DNA of 64,000 nucleotides from NCBI RefSeq assembly GCF_003751605.1, contig NZ_RJVJ01000001.1, positions 124,001 through 188,000 on the forward strand. Reading direction: 5' to 3'. The translations under genes and the position numbers were made by a program. The notes under the pieces are model-generated. The model saw nothing but the letters and a program-made list of their open reading frames with translations, did not search any database and had not been told where the DNA came from. This stretch comes from Kitasatospora cineracea. Its GTDB lineage: Bacteria > Actinomycetota > Actinomycetes > Streptomycetales > Streptomycetaceae. Every line of letters begins with the position of its first letter. Positions within the stretch are counted from its first letter, which is position 1. Positions 42,064 through 51,147 of the stretch are shown here, in pieces.

Positions 42064-42442
42064 GCCACTCGCCTTCAACTTCTACCAACAGGACGATGAT
42101 CGAGGCATGAACATAGCGACTGCCGGCGCCAGGCGCCCCCGCATTAAATCGGGTGGGCTCGCGGGCAAGGGGCTGCGGCGGCCTCACCGTGAACGTCATC
42201 GGGCGCCGAGTCTTCGATCGCCCCCGGAAACGGTACGGGGCCCCTGTCCGCGGTTGTTCGCGGTCCGGGGCCCCTGTGCGTCCTCCGGCGGCCAAGGGGG
42301 TGCGTGCCGGCGGAGGGAGGGTGTCGGGTTGTGCTGCCCGACTTGCATGACTATCGCACGCTATGAACCGGCGAACAAAATCGAAACCAAGGCGTGTGGC
42401 TCAGTTCACCTTCACATGCCAGGCGGCGGGCCGGGCGGGGGT
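42064..42442. other. Gap containing the right att-like repeat
   Basis: About 380 bases. It holds the right copy of the sdaA 3' end (42175-42206), then a GC-rich stretch with two near-identical GGGGCCCCTGT units (around 42238 and 42265) around a CCGCG-GTTGTT-CGCGG hairpin. The short frame at 42153-42350 simply reads through the repeat and is not a gene. Confidence 0.5.
42175..42206 (+). repeat. att-like direct repeat, right copy
   Basis: It matches the sdaA 3' end (39337-39368) at 28 of 32 positions; the four differences are three transitions and one A/C. It is in a non-coding position, which argues against simple paralogy. Base composition changes back to the high-GC core just after it. Confidence 0.65.
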
Positions 42443-43021
42443 TCAGCGGGCGGCTGCGACGGCGGCGGCCCGTTCGCGGATCTTCATCTCGAACCAGACG
42501 CCCTTGCCGCGCGGCAGCAGGTCGGCGCCCCAGCGGTCGGCGAGCGACTCCACCAGGCGCAGGCCGTTGCCGTTCTGGTAGCCGACCTCGGGGGCGACGA
42601 TCAGGCAGGGCAGGGCGCGCGAGGAGTCCCGGACCTCGACCCGGAGCCAGCCGGGGCGACGGGTCACCTTCAGTCCGATCATCCGACCGCCGGTGTGCCG
42701 GATGGCGTTGGCCACCAGTTCACCCGTGAGCAACTCCCCCGCCTCCAGCAGCTGGTGGAGTTTCCACGTCCGTAACACCGAGAGCACCAGCCGCCGGGCC
42801 ACCCCGGCCGACTCCGGGCGGGAGGGCAGCCGGACTTCCTCGGCGGCGTCGGGATCGCTGAGCACGCCGAAGAAGAGGTGCTCCATCTCCTCCGGCGTCA
42901 GCCGCTCCAGGTCGGCCAGCACCACGCCGGCGCCGATCCCTGACGGATCGTCACCACGGTTGCCGGCCGGTGGAAGTGATGACCGGTCTGCTTCGCCCCA
43001 TGCCGCCATGCGCCCCATCAT
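42443..43021 (-). CDS. HATPase_c ATP-binding protein (anti-sigma factor RsbW-like)
   Basis: A 192-residue single-domain GHKL ATPase of the Streptomyces ATP-binding or anti-sigma-like type. The N-box is LLTGELVANAIRHTGG; the G-region is GYQNGNGLRLVESLADRWG. An N-terminal ~70-residue region contains PEEMEHLFFGVLSDPDAAEEVRLPSRPES. Such proteins bind sigma or anti-anti-sigma partners. Start choice is weak: ATG at 43021 or 43018, or GTG at 43066, none with a good ribosome binding site. A perfect palindrome GGCATATGCC (43076-43085) lies in the promoter region. Confidence 0.82.
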   Translation of the reverse strand: MMGRMAAWGEADRSSLPPAGNRGDDPSGIGAGVVLADLERLTPEEMEHLFFGVLSDPDAAEEVRLPSRPESAGVARRLVLSVLRTWKLHQLLEAGELLTGELVANAIRHTGGRMIGLKVTRRPGWLRVEVRDSSRALPCLIVAPEVGYQNGNGLRLVESLADRWGADLLPRGKGVWFEMKIRERAAAVAAAR

Positions 43022-43112
43022 TGCGGAACGCGAGCAGGTGCGTACGGACAATGAGCAAACGATCACTATTCATTTGGCATATGCCGTCAGCAACCGAACG
43101 GGCGCCCGAGCG

Positions 43113-44324
43113 TCACCACTGCGCCCAGGGGGTGTTCCAGCCGCTCAGGCCGTTGGACGGGTCGACCGTCTTGCCCTTGGAGTTGACCACCTTGAACACG
43201 TCCCCGACCAGGCTGGAGTCGTAGAGCTTGCCCGCCGGGGCGCTCGCGCTGCCGGTCTTGGTGTCGGTCACGCCGATGCAGCCGTGGCTGCCGTTGGAGT
43301 GCCCGATCACGCCCGCGCTCCACGAGTTGCCGTGCACGTAGGTGCCCGAGTCCGTCAACCTCATGGCGTGCGGAACCACCAGGTCGTACTCGTCGCCGGA
43401 GCCCTCCTTGGTGACGCCGGCCGAGGTCATCCGGGTGGTGCCCTCCTTGGCCTCCACCACCATGACGCCGTTCCAGGTGTCGTAGCCGGCCTTGCCGGCG
43501 GTGAACTCGACGGTGTCGACCTGCTGGCCGTCCCGGACGACCGCCATCTTGTGGGTGTTGACGTCGACGGTGGAGATCTGCGAGCGGCCGATGGTGAACG
43601 GCTCGTCCTTGTCCACGTCGCCGTAGACGCCGGGCGAGGTCTCCACGTTCTTCAGCTTGTAGTGGATGGTGACCTTGGTGCCGGGCTTCCAGTAGCTCTC
43701 CGGCCGGAAGTCGACCCGCTTGTCGCCGAACCAGTGGCCCTTGACCGTCGTGCCGTCGGAGGCCTCGAAGGTGATGCCGCCCAGCACCGCGTCCTTGTTC
43801 TTCACCGCCCGCTTGAAGGTCACCGAGACGATCATGCCGACGCCGTACTCCCCGTTGTCGGCGATGTTGTCGCTGGTGCCGGCCTCCTTGTCGGGGGTGA
43901 GGGTGGTGAAGCCGGAGCGCGCGTTGGCGACCGCGCCCTTGGCGTCCTCGGCGAGCGCGTCCACGGTGTAGGCGGTGGCCACCTGGAGGGTGCCGGTGGG
44001 GGCCCAGCTGCCGTCGGCGCCGAGCTGGCCGGGCACCTCGACGCCGTCCGGGCCGGTGACCTTGACCGAGGTGAGCTTGCCGTTGCCGGCCGTCACCTTG
44101 ACCTCGCCGGTCGGCTTCACCCCGGTGGTGCCGTCGGCGGGGGCGATGGCGATGGTGGCGGTCGACGCGGCCGGCTTGGTGTCACCGGCCGTCGCGCCGG
44201 CGCTGGCCGCGGCGCCCTTCGCGTCGTCCGACCCGGTCGCGCCGGAGCTGCAGCCGGCCGTGGCCATCAGCACCAGGGCACCCGCGAGCGCCCCCACCAC
44301 GTATCCCCCGCGCATCGCCTTCAC
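43113..44324 (-). CDS. Lipoprotein L,D-transpeptidase (Ig-like/YkuD), copy 1
   Basis: A 403-residue secreted enzyme expected to make 3-3 peptidoglycan cross-links. The lipoprotein signal has lipobox ATAGC (Cys ~25) and is followed by an Ala/Thr/Gly linker. Ig-like domains span ~60-250 (VTFKRAVKNKDAVLGGITF, HWFGDKRVDFRPESYW), and the YkuD domain carries the catalytic motif HGNSWSAGVIG...SNGSHGCIGVTD. The start is GTG at 44324 with GGGGAGAG. It is one of three tandem paralogues. Confidence 0.94.
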   Translation of the reverse strand: MKAMRGGYVVGALAGALVLMATAGCSSGATGSDDAKGAAASAGATAGDTKPAASTATIAIAPADGTTGVKPTGEVKVTAGNGKLTSVKVTGPDGVEVPGQLGADGSWAPTGTLQVATAYTVDALAEDAKGAVANARSGFTTLTPDKEAGTSDNIADNGEYGVGMIVSVTFKRAVKNKDAVLGGITFEASDGTTVKGHWFGDKRVDFRPESYWKPGTKVTIHYKLKNVETSPGVYGDVDKDEPFTIGRSQISTVDVNTHKMAVVRDGQQVDTVEFTAGKAGYDTWNGVMVVEAKEGTTRMTSAGVTKEGSGDEYDLVVPHAMRLTDSGTYVHGNSWSAGVIGHSNGSHGCIGVTDTKTGSASAPAGKLYDSSLVGDVFKVVNSKGKTVDPSNGLSGWNTPWAQW

Positions 44325-44438
44325 GTTCCGCTCTCCCCACGCACCCGCCTGTCGGCTGACAGGGCTTTCGTTTGATATGACGGGCCGGGGCGGTCAAACG
44401 TTGCGGGGGAAGTGTCCCGGTACGGTCACGAACGGACC

Positions 44439-44470
44439 ACGGCCCGGCGGTCGGGTGACCACCGGGCCGT
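44439..44470 (-). terminator. Hairpin terminator after L,D-transpeptidase copy 2
   Basis: ACGGCCCGGCGGTC (44439-44452) pairs with GACCACCGGGCCGT (44457-44470) with one mismatch and a 4-base loop, about 20 bases after the stop of the second copy. Confidence 0.75.
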
Positions 44471-44490
44471 CACGGCGCGCGCGCCGGTGC

Positions 44491-45744
44491 CTACCACTTG
44501 CTCCACGGGATGGTCCAGCCGCTCCAGCCGTTGTCGCCGGAGACGGTCTGGCCCTTGGAGTTCTTGATCCGCACCACGTCCCCGACGATCGAGGAGTTGA
44601 AGAACTTGCCCGCCGCCGAGCTGTCGCTGCCGCCCTTGGCGTCGGCCACGCCGATGCAGCCGTGGCTGGCGTTGGACTTGCCGAAGGCGCTGCTCCAGTA
44701 GTTGCCGTGCACGTAGGTGCCGCTGGTGGTCAGGCGCATCGCGTGCGGCACGTCCGGGACGTCGTACTCGTCGCCCTTGACGTTGGAGACGGTCGCCGAG
44801 TTCATCCGGGTGACCTTCTCCTTGGAGGAGATCACCATGGTGCCGTTCCAGGAGGCGTTCTGGTCGTTGCCCGCGGTGATCGGGACGGTCTCGGTCTTGC
44901 CGTTGCCCCGGTCCACCGTCATGGTGTGGGCCGCCGCGTCCACCGTGGAGACCTGGTAGCGGCCGATGGTGAACGGCTCGTCCTTGTCGATGTCGCCGTA
45001 CACGCCGGGTGCCACCTCGACGTTCTTCAGGCGGTACTTGACCGTCACCTTGGTGCCCGGCGTCCAGAAGTTCTCCGGCCGGAAGTCCAGCCGGCTGTCG
45101 CCGAACCAGTGGCCCTTGGCCACCGTGCCGTCGGAGCCGGTGACGGTGACGCCGCCCAGCACCGCGTCCTTGTTCTTGATCGCCTTGCCGAACCGGACCG
45201 AGACGATCATGCCGACGCCGTAGTTGCCGTTGTCGGCGATGTTGTCGTTGGTCGAGGCGGTCTTCGCCGGGGTCAGCGTGGTGAAGCTGGTGGTCGAGGC
45301 GGCCACCAGGCCCGCCGGGTCGACCGCCTGCGCGGCGACGGTGTAGGTGGTGCCGACCGCCAGCTGGCCGGCCGGCTTCCAGCTCAGGCCGTCGGCGGAG
45401 ATGCTGCCGTCCACCGCCTTGCCGTTCTTGTCGGTCACCTCGACCGTGGTGAGCTTGCCGCCGGCCACCGCGACCTGCAGGCCGTCCTTGGGCTGCACGT
45501 CGGTGGCCCCGTCGGCCGGGGTGACGGTCAGCTGGGCGGCCGAGACCTTCGGGGCGGCGTCGGTCGAGGACGAGCTCCCGGCGCTCGCCGACCCCTTGGC
45601 GTCCGTCGAACCGGTGGCGCCGCCACCGTCGTTGCAGGCCGCGGTGCCCAGCAGCAGCGCACCACCGACCAGCAGGGCCGCCGCCGACCGCCCGGCCCGG
45701 CGCCCGTGCCCCGCCACCGCCCAGGACTTGCCAACCGTCTCCAC
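44491..45744 (-). CDS. Lipoprotein L,D-transpeptidase (Ig-like/YkuD), copy 2
   Basis: A 417-residue paralogue of copy 1. The lipobox is GTAAC (lipid Cys ~37), then a Ser/Ala/Asp-rich linker, Ig-like domains (HWFGDSRLDFRPENFW) and the YkuD domain with HGNYWSSAFGKSNASHGCIGVAD. The start is GTG at 45744 with GGGAGGGGAGCAGCGCG upstream. It has its own terminator and a 298-base upstream gap, so it is probably a separate transcript. Confidence 0.94.
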   Translation of the reverse strand: METVGKSWAVAGHGRRAGRSAAALLVGGALLLGTAACNDGGGATGSTDAKGSASAGSSSSTDAAPKVSAAQLTVTPADGATDVQPKDGLQVAVAGGKLTTVEVTDKNGKAVDGSISADGLSWKPAGQLAVGTTYTVAAQAVDPAGLVAASTTSFTTLTPAKTASTNDNIADNGNYGVGMIVSVRFGKAIKNKDAVLGGVTVTGSDGTVAKGHWFGDSRLDFRPENFWTPGTKVTVKYRLKNVEVAPGVYGDIDKDEPFTIGRYQVSTVDAAAHTMTVDRGNGKTETVPITAGNDQNASWNGTMVISSKEKVTRMNSATVSNVKGDEYDVPDVPHAMRLTTSGTYVHGNYWSSAFGKSNASHGCIGVADAKGGSDSSAAGKFFNSSIVGDVVRIKNSKGQTVSGDNGWSGWTIPWSKW

Positions 45745-46042
45745 CGCGCTGCTCCCCTCCCGGTACCACCGGCGAATACCCGTGCTGCGCCCGGGATCCG
45801 TCGCCCCGGGCCGATCGCGGTCCGGGCGCTTCGTCGCCTCGGCCCCGGTCGCGCGCGGTCAGGATAACCGGCGAGTCTGAGTGAAACTTCGGCGGGAGCC
45901 GGGTGCCGGTTCAGTGAACTCGGACCGGCCGGCATCCGGGGGGCGGCGTCGCGGGCCGACGGCTCCCGCCCGGACCGCTTCTCCTCGGTCGCCGTGGCTC
46001 CCTCGTCGGCACCGCCCGGACTCGGCCCTCACCCCGTTTCCT

Positions 46043-47275
46043 TCACCCACCCCCCGGATGCCGGCCGGTCCGCAACGCGCTCCCCGCCGTCCACTGCGAC
46101 CAGCGCAGGTTCCAGTCGGAGAGGCCGTTGTCGGGGGCGACCCGCTCGCCGCGGGAGCCGCGGACCTCCACCACGTCCCCGGTGATGGTGTGCCGGTAGA
46201 GCCAGCCGGCCGGGGAGTCGGCGGAGCCGCCCTTGGTGTCGGGCAGGCCGATGCAGCCGTGGCTGGTGTTGGCGGCGCCGAACACCGCGGGGTCGCTCCA
46301 GTAGTTGCCGTGCACGAAGGTGCCGGAGGCGGTCAGCCGCAGCGCGTGCGGGACGTCCTTGATGTCGTACTCGTCGCCGAGGCCGACGGTCTGCGAGTTC
46401 ATCCGGGTCACCTCGTGGCGCTCGGAGACCACCATGGTGCCCAGGTAGGTGCCGTGCTCGGGGCTGCCGGCGCTGACCGGCAGCACCCGCAGCACCTCGC
46501 CGTCCCGGCGGACGGTCATGGTGTGCGCGTCCAGGTCGACGGCGGCCACCAGCGCGCGGCCGACGGTGAAGTGCACGTCCTTGTCCTGGGTGCCGAGGTA
46601 GCCGGGCGCGCCCTCGACGTCCTTGAGCCGCAGCAGCAGGGTGACCTTCGTCCCGGCCGGCCAGTACTCCTCGGGGCGGAAGTCCAGCCGCTGGTCGCCG
46701 AACCAGTGCGCGGCGACCTCCAGCGGCGGGTCGGCGACCACCGCGACGGCCTTCTCGACCACGGCCCGGTCGGCGATCGGGTGCGAGAAGCGCAGCGAGA
46801 CCGGCATGCCGACGCCGACGGTGGAGCCGTCCTCGGGGGTGAAGAAGCCGGCGAAGGTGTGCGCGGGGGCGGCGGTGGCGAAGGCGGCGTGCTGGGCGGC
46901 GCGCAGGCCGGCGGCGTCCTCGGCGACCGCGTCCAGGGTGTAGGCGGTGGCGGTGGCCAGCCGGCGGTCGGGCGTCCAGCGGGCGCCGTCGGCGCTGAGC
47001 GTGCCGGGGACGGCGGTGCCGCGGTCGTCGGCGAGCCGGACGGCCAGCAGCCGGCCCTCGGCGACCGCGACCTCGACCGGGCCGTCGGCCGGGACGTCCT
47101 GCGCGCCGTCGCCGGGCCGCACCGAGAGCCGGGCCCGGGAGACCGGCGGGGCGGCCGCCACGTCCCCCGGATGCCGGTCGGCCCCGCCGCCGCCCCCGCC
47201 GGAGCAGCCCGCCAGCAGCACCAGGCCGGCCACCGCCGCCGTCCGCCGCACCCAGAGCCGTACCGCGGCGCGCAT
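46043..47275 (-). CDS. Lipoprotein L,D-transpeptidase (Ig-like/YkuD), copy 3
   Basis: A 410-residue paralogue. The lipobox LLAGC is followed by a GGGGGG tract, then Ig-like domains (HWFGDQRLDFRPEEYW) and the YkuD domain HGNYWSDPAVFGAANTSHGCIGLPD. It is the most diverged copy. I chose ATG at 47275 (GGAGGACGGC directly upstream) rather than the GTG at 47311. It is divergent from glgX; the 214-base gap holds both promoters and a perfect TGATCGATCA palindrome (47382-47391). Confidence 0.93.
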   Translation of the reverse strand: MRAAVRLWVRRTAAVAGLVLLAGCSGGGGGGADRHPGDVAAAPPVSRARLSVRPGDGAQDVPADGPVEVAVAEGRLLAVRLADDRGTAVPGTLSADGARWTPDRRLATATAYTLDAVAEDAAGLRAAQHAAFATAAPAHTFAGFFTPEDGSTVGVGMPVSLRFSHPIADRAVVEKAVAVVADPPLEVAAHWFGDQRLDFRPEEYWPAGTKVTLLLRLKDVEGAPGYLGTQDKDVHFTVGRALVAAVDLDAHTMTVRRDGEVLRVLPVSAGSPEHGTYLGTMVVSERHEVTRMNSQTVGLGDEYDIKDVPHALRLTASGTFVHGNYWSDPAVFGAANTSHGCIGLPDTKGGSADSPAGWLYRHTITGDVVEVRGSRGERVAPDNGLSDWNLRWSQWTAGSALRTGRHPGGG

Positions 47276-47489
47276 GCCGTCCTCCCGCGTTCCTCCGCCA
47301 CCACCCGTCACCCGTCACAACGAGCGGTTCCGCCGGTCGGACACGACCGAATGGTTTCCGCACCCGGCTCCGCTGGGCACATGATCGATCACGGTGCGTC
47401 ACGCCGCCCGACCTGGGGTGACGAGGGCCGTCGGACAGGGAACAACCGGAAGAACGGGGACGGGCCCCCGGATTGCTGGGAGGGTCGCC

Positions 47490-49691
47490 ATGACGGCGTG
47501 GCAGGAGCTGGGTGCGGGCGCGGGCCGTCAGGAGCGGCCGGCGGCCCGGTGGAACGGCTCGGCGCCCCGGCCCGACGCCGATCCGCCGTGGCCGGGCAGC
47601 TGGCAGCCGCTGGGGGCCCGGTTCCGCACCGACCCGGAGGGGGGCCGGGGCACCAACTTCGCGCTCTGGGCGCCGAACGCCGAGGCCGTCGACCTGTGCC
47701 TGTTCGACGAGCGCGGCCGGGAGAGCCGGCACCGGCTGGCCGAGCAGACGTACCAGACCTGGCACGGCTACCTGCCCGGCGTGCTGCCCGGCACCCGCTA
47801 CGGCTTCCGGGTCCACGGCCGGTGGGACCCGTGGACCGGCGCCCGGCACAATCCCGCCAAGCTGCTGCTCGACCCGTACGCCCGGGCCATCGACGGCGCC
47901 TACACCGCGCACGACGCGACCTGCGCGGCCGTCCGCAACTGGCCCGAGCGGGACGTGGCGGACACCGTCCGGGACGACCGGGACTCCGCGCCGTACGTGC
48001 CCAAGGCCGTGGTGGTGGACGACGCCGACGACTGGTACGACGACCAGCGGCCGAAGACCCCGTGGGCCGAGACGGTGCTGTACGAGCTGCACGTGCGCGG
48101 CTTCACCATGCGCCACCCGGAGGTGCCGCCGGAGCTGCGCGGCACCTACGCGGGGCTGGCGCACCCGGCGGCGGTCGGGCACCTGGTGCGGCTGGGGGTG
48201 ACGGCGGTGGAGCTGCTGCCGGTGCACCACCACGTCAGCGAGGACCACCTGCAGGCCCGCGGGCTGGTCAACTACTGGGGCTACAACACGCTCGGCTACT
48301 TCGCCCCGCACGCGGGCTACGCGGCCACCGGCAGCCGGGGCCAGCAGGTCGGCGAGTTCAAGCGGATGGTGCGGGCGCTGCACGCGGCGGGCATCGAGGT
48401 GATCCTCGACGTGGTCTACAACCACACCGCCGAGCAGGGCGTGATGGGCCCGATGCTGTCCTTCCGCGGCATCGACAACGCGGGCTACTACCGGCCGGAC
48501 CGCTCCCGCCGCGGCTACGCCGACTACACCGGCTGCGGCAACACGCTGGACACCCGGCGGCCGCAGGTGATCCGGCTGATCACCGACTCGCTGCGGTACT
48601 GGGTCGCCGAGATGGGCGTGGACGGCTTCCGCTTCGACCTGGCGGCCGCGCTGGCCCGCGGCGGGGACGGCGTGGAGATGGAGCACCCGTTCCTGGCCGC
48701 GGTCTCGCAGGACCCGCTGCTCAGCCGGGTCAAGCTGATCGCCGAGCCGTGGGACGTCGGTCCGGGCGGCTACCAGGTGGGCGGCTTCCCGCCGCTGTGG
48801 GGCGAGTGGAACGACCACTACCGGGACACCGTCCGGGACTTCTGGCGCGGCGCCCGGCCGGACGTCCGCGAGCTGGCCACCCGGCTGTCCGGTTCCTCCG
48901 ACCTGTACCAGCGCGGCGGGCGCCGCCCGTACGCCTCGGTCAACTTCGTCACCGCGCACGACGGCTTCACGCTGCGCGACCTGGTCAGTTACGACCGCAA
49001 GCACAACGGGGCCAACGGCGAGGACAACCGGGACGGCACCGACGACAACCGGTCCTGGAACCACGGCGCGGAGGGCGAGAGCGACGACCCGGCCGTCCGC
49101 GCGCTGCGGCTGCGCCAGCTGCGCAACCTGCTGACCACGCTGCTGCTCTCCAGCGGGGTGCCGATGCTGACCGCGGGCGACGAGATGGGGCGCACCCAGG
49201 GCGGCAACAACAACGCGTACTGCCAGGACAACGCGACGAGCTGGCTGGACTGGTCGCTGCTGGACGACCCCGGCTGGCGCTCGCTGGCCGAGCTGACCGC
49301 CAAGCTGGTGCACCTGCGCCGGGCGCACCCGGTGCTGCGGCAGCGGGCGTTCTTCTCCGGCCGCCCGGCCGGGCCGGACGGGCAGCGGGACCTGGCCTGG
49401 CTGACCCCGGCGGGCCGGGAGATGACGGACGCGGACTGGTTCTCGCCGGGGCAGGCGCTGGCGGTGCGGCTGTCCGGCAGCGCGATGTCCGAGCGCGACC
49501 AGCGGGGGCGGGAGCTGCGCGACGCGAGCTTCCTGCTGCTGCTGAACGCCGCCCCCGAGCCGCGGCGCTTCACCCTGCCCGCCCCGCACGTCCCGCTGCT
49601 GGACACCGCGCTGGCCGGGGACCCGGAGCCGGCCGAGGTGACGGAGGTGCTGCTGACGGGCCGTTCGGCGGTGCTGCTGACGGCCCGCTGA
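47490..49691 (+). CDS. glgX: Glycogen debranching enzyme GlgX
   Basis: A 733-residue GH13 isoamylase-type debranching enzyme that removes limit-dextrin branches from glycogen. The N-terminal CBM48-like domain (GTNFALWAPNAEAVDLCLFDE) is followed by the (beta/alpha)8 barrel: VEVILDVVYNHTAEQ, nucleophile Asp in DGFRFDLAAALAR, acid Glu in KLIAEPWDVG, and third acid in NFVTAHDGFTLRDLV. The start is ATG at 47490 with GGGAGGGTCGCC upstream; the in-frame extension to 47394 is not supported. Confidence 0.96.
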   Translation: MTAWQELGAGAGRQERPAARWNGSAPRPDADPPWPGSWQPLGARFRTDPEGGRGTNFALWAPNAEAVDLCLFDERGRESRHRLAEQTYQTWHGYLPGVLPGTRYGFRVHGRWDPWTGARHNPAKLLLDPYARAIDGAYTAHDATCAAVRNWPERDVADTVRDDRDSAPYVPKAVVVDDADDWYDDQRPKTPWAETVLYELHVRGFTMRHPEVPPELRGTYAGLAHPAAVGHLVRLGVTAVELLPVHHHVSEDHLQARGLVNYWGYNTLGYFAPHAGYAATGSRGQQVGEFKRMVRALHAAGIEVILDVVYNHTAEQGVMGPMLSFRGIDNAGYYRPDRSRRGYADYTGCGNTLDTRRPQVIRLITDSLRYWVAEMGVDGFRFDLAAALARGGDGVEMEHPFLAAVSQDPLLSRVKLIAEPWDVGPGGYQVGGFPPLWGEWNDHYRDTVRDFWRGARPDVRELATRLSGSSDLYQRGGRRPYASVNFVTAHDGFTLRDLVSYDRKHNGANGEDNRDGTDDNRSWNHGAEGESDDPAVRALRLRQLRNLLTTLLLSSGVPMLTAGDEMGRTQGGNNNAYCQDNATSWLDWSLLDDPGWRSLAELTAKLVHLRRAHPVLRQRAFFSGRPAGPDGQRDLAWLTPAGREMTDADWFSPGQALAVRLSGSAMSERDQRGRELRDASFLLLLNAAPEPRRFTLPAPHVPLLDTALAGDPEPAEVTEVLLTGRSAVLLTAR

Positions 49692-49697
49692 ACGCGT

Positions 49698-49727
49698 CGG
49701 GGCCCGGGCCGCGCGGCCCGGGCCCCG
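49698..49727. terminator. Perfect 15-bp inverted repeat between convergent genes
   Basis: CGGGGCCCGGGCCGC and its exact complement abut at 49698-49727, just after the glgX stop and 10 bases before the encapsulin stop. It probably terminates both convergent transcripts. Confidence 0.8.
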
Positions 49728-49737
49728 GCGGCCGCTC

Positions 49738-51147
49738 TCAGGACACCGGGTGGTCGACCTCGACGTTCTCCAGCACGCCCAGCGCGTCCGGGACCAGGAC
49801 CGCGGCCGAGTAGTACGCCGAGACCAGGTAGTTGACCACGGCCTTCTCGTCGATGCCCATGAAGCGGGCGTTCAGGCCGGGTTCGACCTCGTCGGGGATG
49901 CCGACCTGGGTGAGGCCGACCACGCCCTGGTTCTCCTCGCCGGTGCGCATCGCGATGATCGAGGTGGCGCCGGAGCGGACCGGGATCTTGCCGCAGGGCA
50001 GCAGCGGCACGCCGCGCCAGGCCGGGACGCGGTGGCCGCCGAACTCCGCGGTGGAGAAGTAGACGCCGCGCCGGTTGGCCTCCCGGCCGAACGCGGCGAT
50101 CGCCTTCGGGTGGGCGAACAGGTAGTCGGTGTCGCGGCGCATCGCCAGCAGTTCGTCCAGGTCGTCCGGGGTGGGCGCGCCGGAGCGGGTGTGGATCCGC
50201 TGGTCGAAGGCGCAGTTGGCGAGCAGGCCGAACTCCGGGTTGTTGACGATCTCGTGCTCCTGGCGCTCGCGCAGCGCCTCGACGGTGAGCCGGAGCTGGT
50301 GCTCGGTCTGGTCCATCGGCTTGCTGTACAGGTCGGCGACCCGGCTGTGCACCCGCAGCACGGTCTGGGCGACGCTCAACTCGTACTCGCGCGGGGCGAG
50401 TTCGTAGTCGACGAAGGCGGTCGGCAGGTCGTGCTCGCCCTCGTGGCCGGCCGACAGGCGGATCTCGGCCTCGCCGTGCTGGTTCTGCGCGGCGGCGTGC
50501 CCGGCCAGGTGGGCGGCGAGCTGCGCCCGCAGGGCCGGGGAGCGGTCCAGCACCTCCTGGAAGGCGGGCCGGGGCAGCGACATCGCGGTGCCCGCGGTGG
50601 CGGCCTTGACGCCGTAGGGCCAGCGGCCGTCGGGGGCGGTGAGCGCCTCGTCGCCGACGTGGTCGCCGTCGGCGTGCACGGCCAGCACGGTGGGGTCGCC
50701 GTACTTGCCGGTGCCGATCCGCTCGACCTTGCCGTGCGCGATCAGGAACACCTCGGCGATCGGGTCGCCCTCGCGCACCAGCACCTCGCCGGCGGTGAAC
50801 TCGCGCCGCACGAAGCGCTCGGCGAGCTGCTCCAGCACCGCGTCGTCCTCGAAGCCGCGCAGCACCGGGACCTCGCGCAGGGTCGGCGGCACCACCCGGA
50901 CGTCCGAGCCGGTCTGCGCGAAGCCGACCCGGCCGCGGCCGACCGCGTACGACAGGCGCCGGTTGAGCCGGTAGGTGCCGCCGGAGACGTGCACCCACGG
51001 GAGCTTGCGCAGCAGCCAGCGGGAGCTGATCTCCTGCATCTGCGGCTTGGACTTGGTCGTGGTGGCGAGGTTGCGCGCGGCCGTGGTGCTCAGGCTCTGC
51101 TGCGGCGCGGCCTGGGCTTCGGGGGCGGGCTCGGTCTCGACCGACAT
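49738..51147 (-). CDS. eshA: Family 2B encapsulin shell protein (EshA-like) with cyclic-nucleotide-binding domain
   Basis: A 469-residue HK97-fold nanocompartment shell protein. N-terminal arm ~1-90 ([36 protein letters not shown]); inserted cyclic-nucleotide-binding (Crp/CAP-like) domain ~95-195 ([23 protein letters not shown]); then the HK97 shell ([40 protein letters not shown] to [16 protein letters not shown]). In the CNB domain the phosphate-binding Arg of the usual PRxA motif is not visible (GRWPYGVKA), so cAMP binding is doubtful. The start is ATG at 51147 with GCAGGAGACC. Family 2B genes usually neighbour terpene-cyclase or prenyltransferase cargo; none is here. The symbol rests on homology to EshA. 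Confidence 0.88.
   Translation of the reverse strand: MSVETEPAPEAQAAPQQSLSTTAARNLATTTKSKPQMQEISSRWLLRKLPWVHVSGGTYRLNRRLSYAVGRGRVGFAQTGSDVRVVPPTLREVPVLRGFEDDAVLEQLAERFVRREFTAGEVLVREGDPIAEVFLIAHGKVERIGTGKYGDPTVLAVHADGDHVGDEALTAPDGRWPYGVKAATAGTAMSLPRPAFQEVLDRSPALRAQLAAHLAGHAAAQNQHGEAEIRLSAGHEGEHDLPTAFVDYELAPREYELSVAQTVLRVHSRVADLYSKPMDQTEHQLRLTVEALRERQEHEIVNNPEFGLLANCAFDQRIHTRSGAPTPDDLDELLAMRRDTDYLFAHPKAIAAFGREANRRGVYFSTAEFGGHRVPAWRGVPLLPCGKIPVRSGATSIIAMRTGEENQGVVGLTQVGIPDEVEPGLNARFMGIDEKAVVNYLVSAYYSAAVLVPDALGVLENVEVDHPVS

Larger units (their letters stand above)
39369..42206. mobile_element. Candidate decayed integrated element at the sdaA 3' end
   Basis: About 2.8 kb of visibly lower-GC DNA, with many A/T-rich codons in its genes, lies between two copies of the sdaA 3' end. 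It carries an interrupted ORF, a coupled two-gene operon, a membrane protein, and no surviving integrase or relaxase. All genes inside are on the minus strand, opposite to sdaA. This pattern fits site-specific integration into the 3' end of a gene followed by loss of mobility genes. The stretch 39372-39756 holds a terminator and the tail of the interrupted ORF; 40027-40255 shows no convincing gene. Confidence 0.5.

Noticed and set aside
39372..42206. tRNA gene or integrase at the island boundaries
   Set aside because: No cloverleaf, CCA-type 3' end, tyrosine recombinase or serine recombinase motif was visible on either strand.
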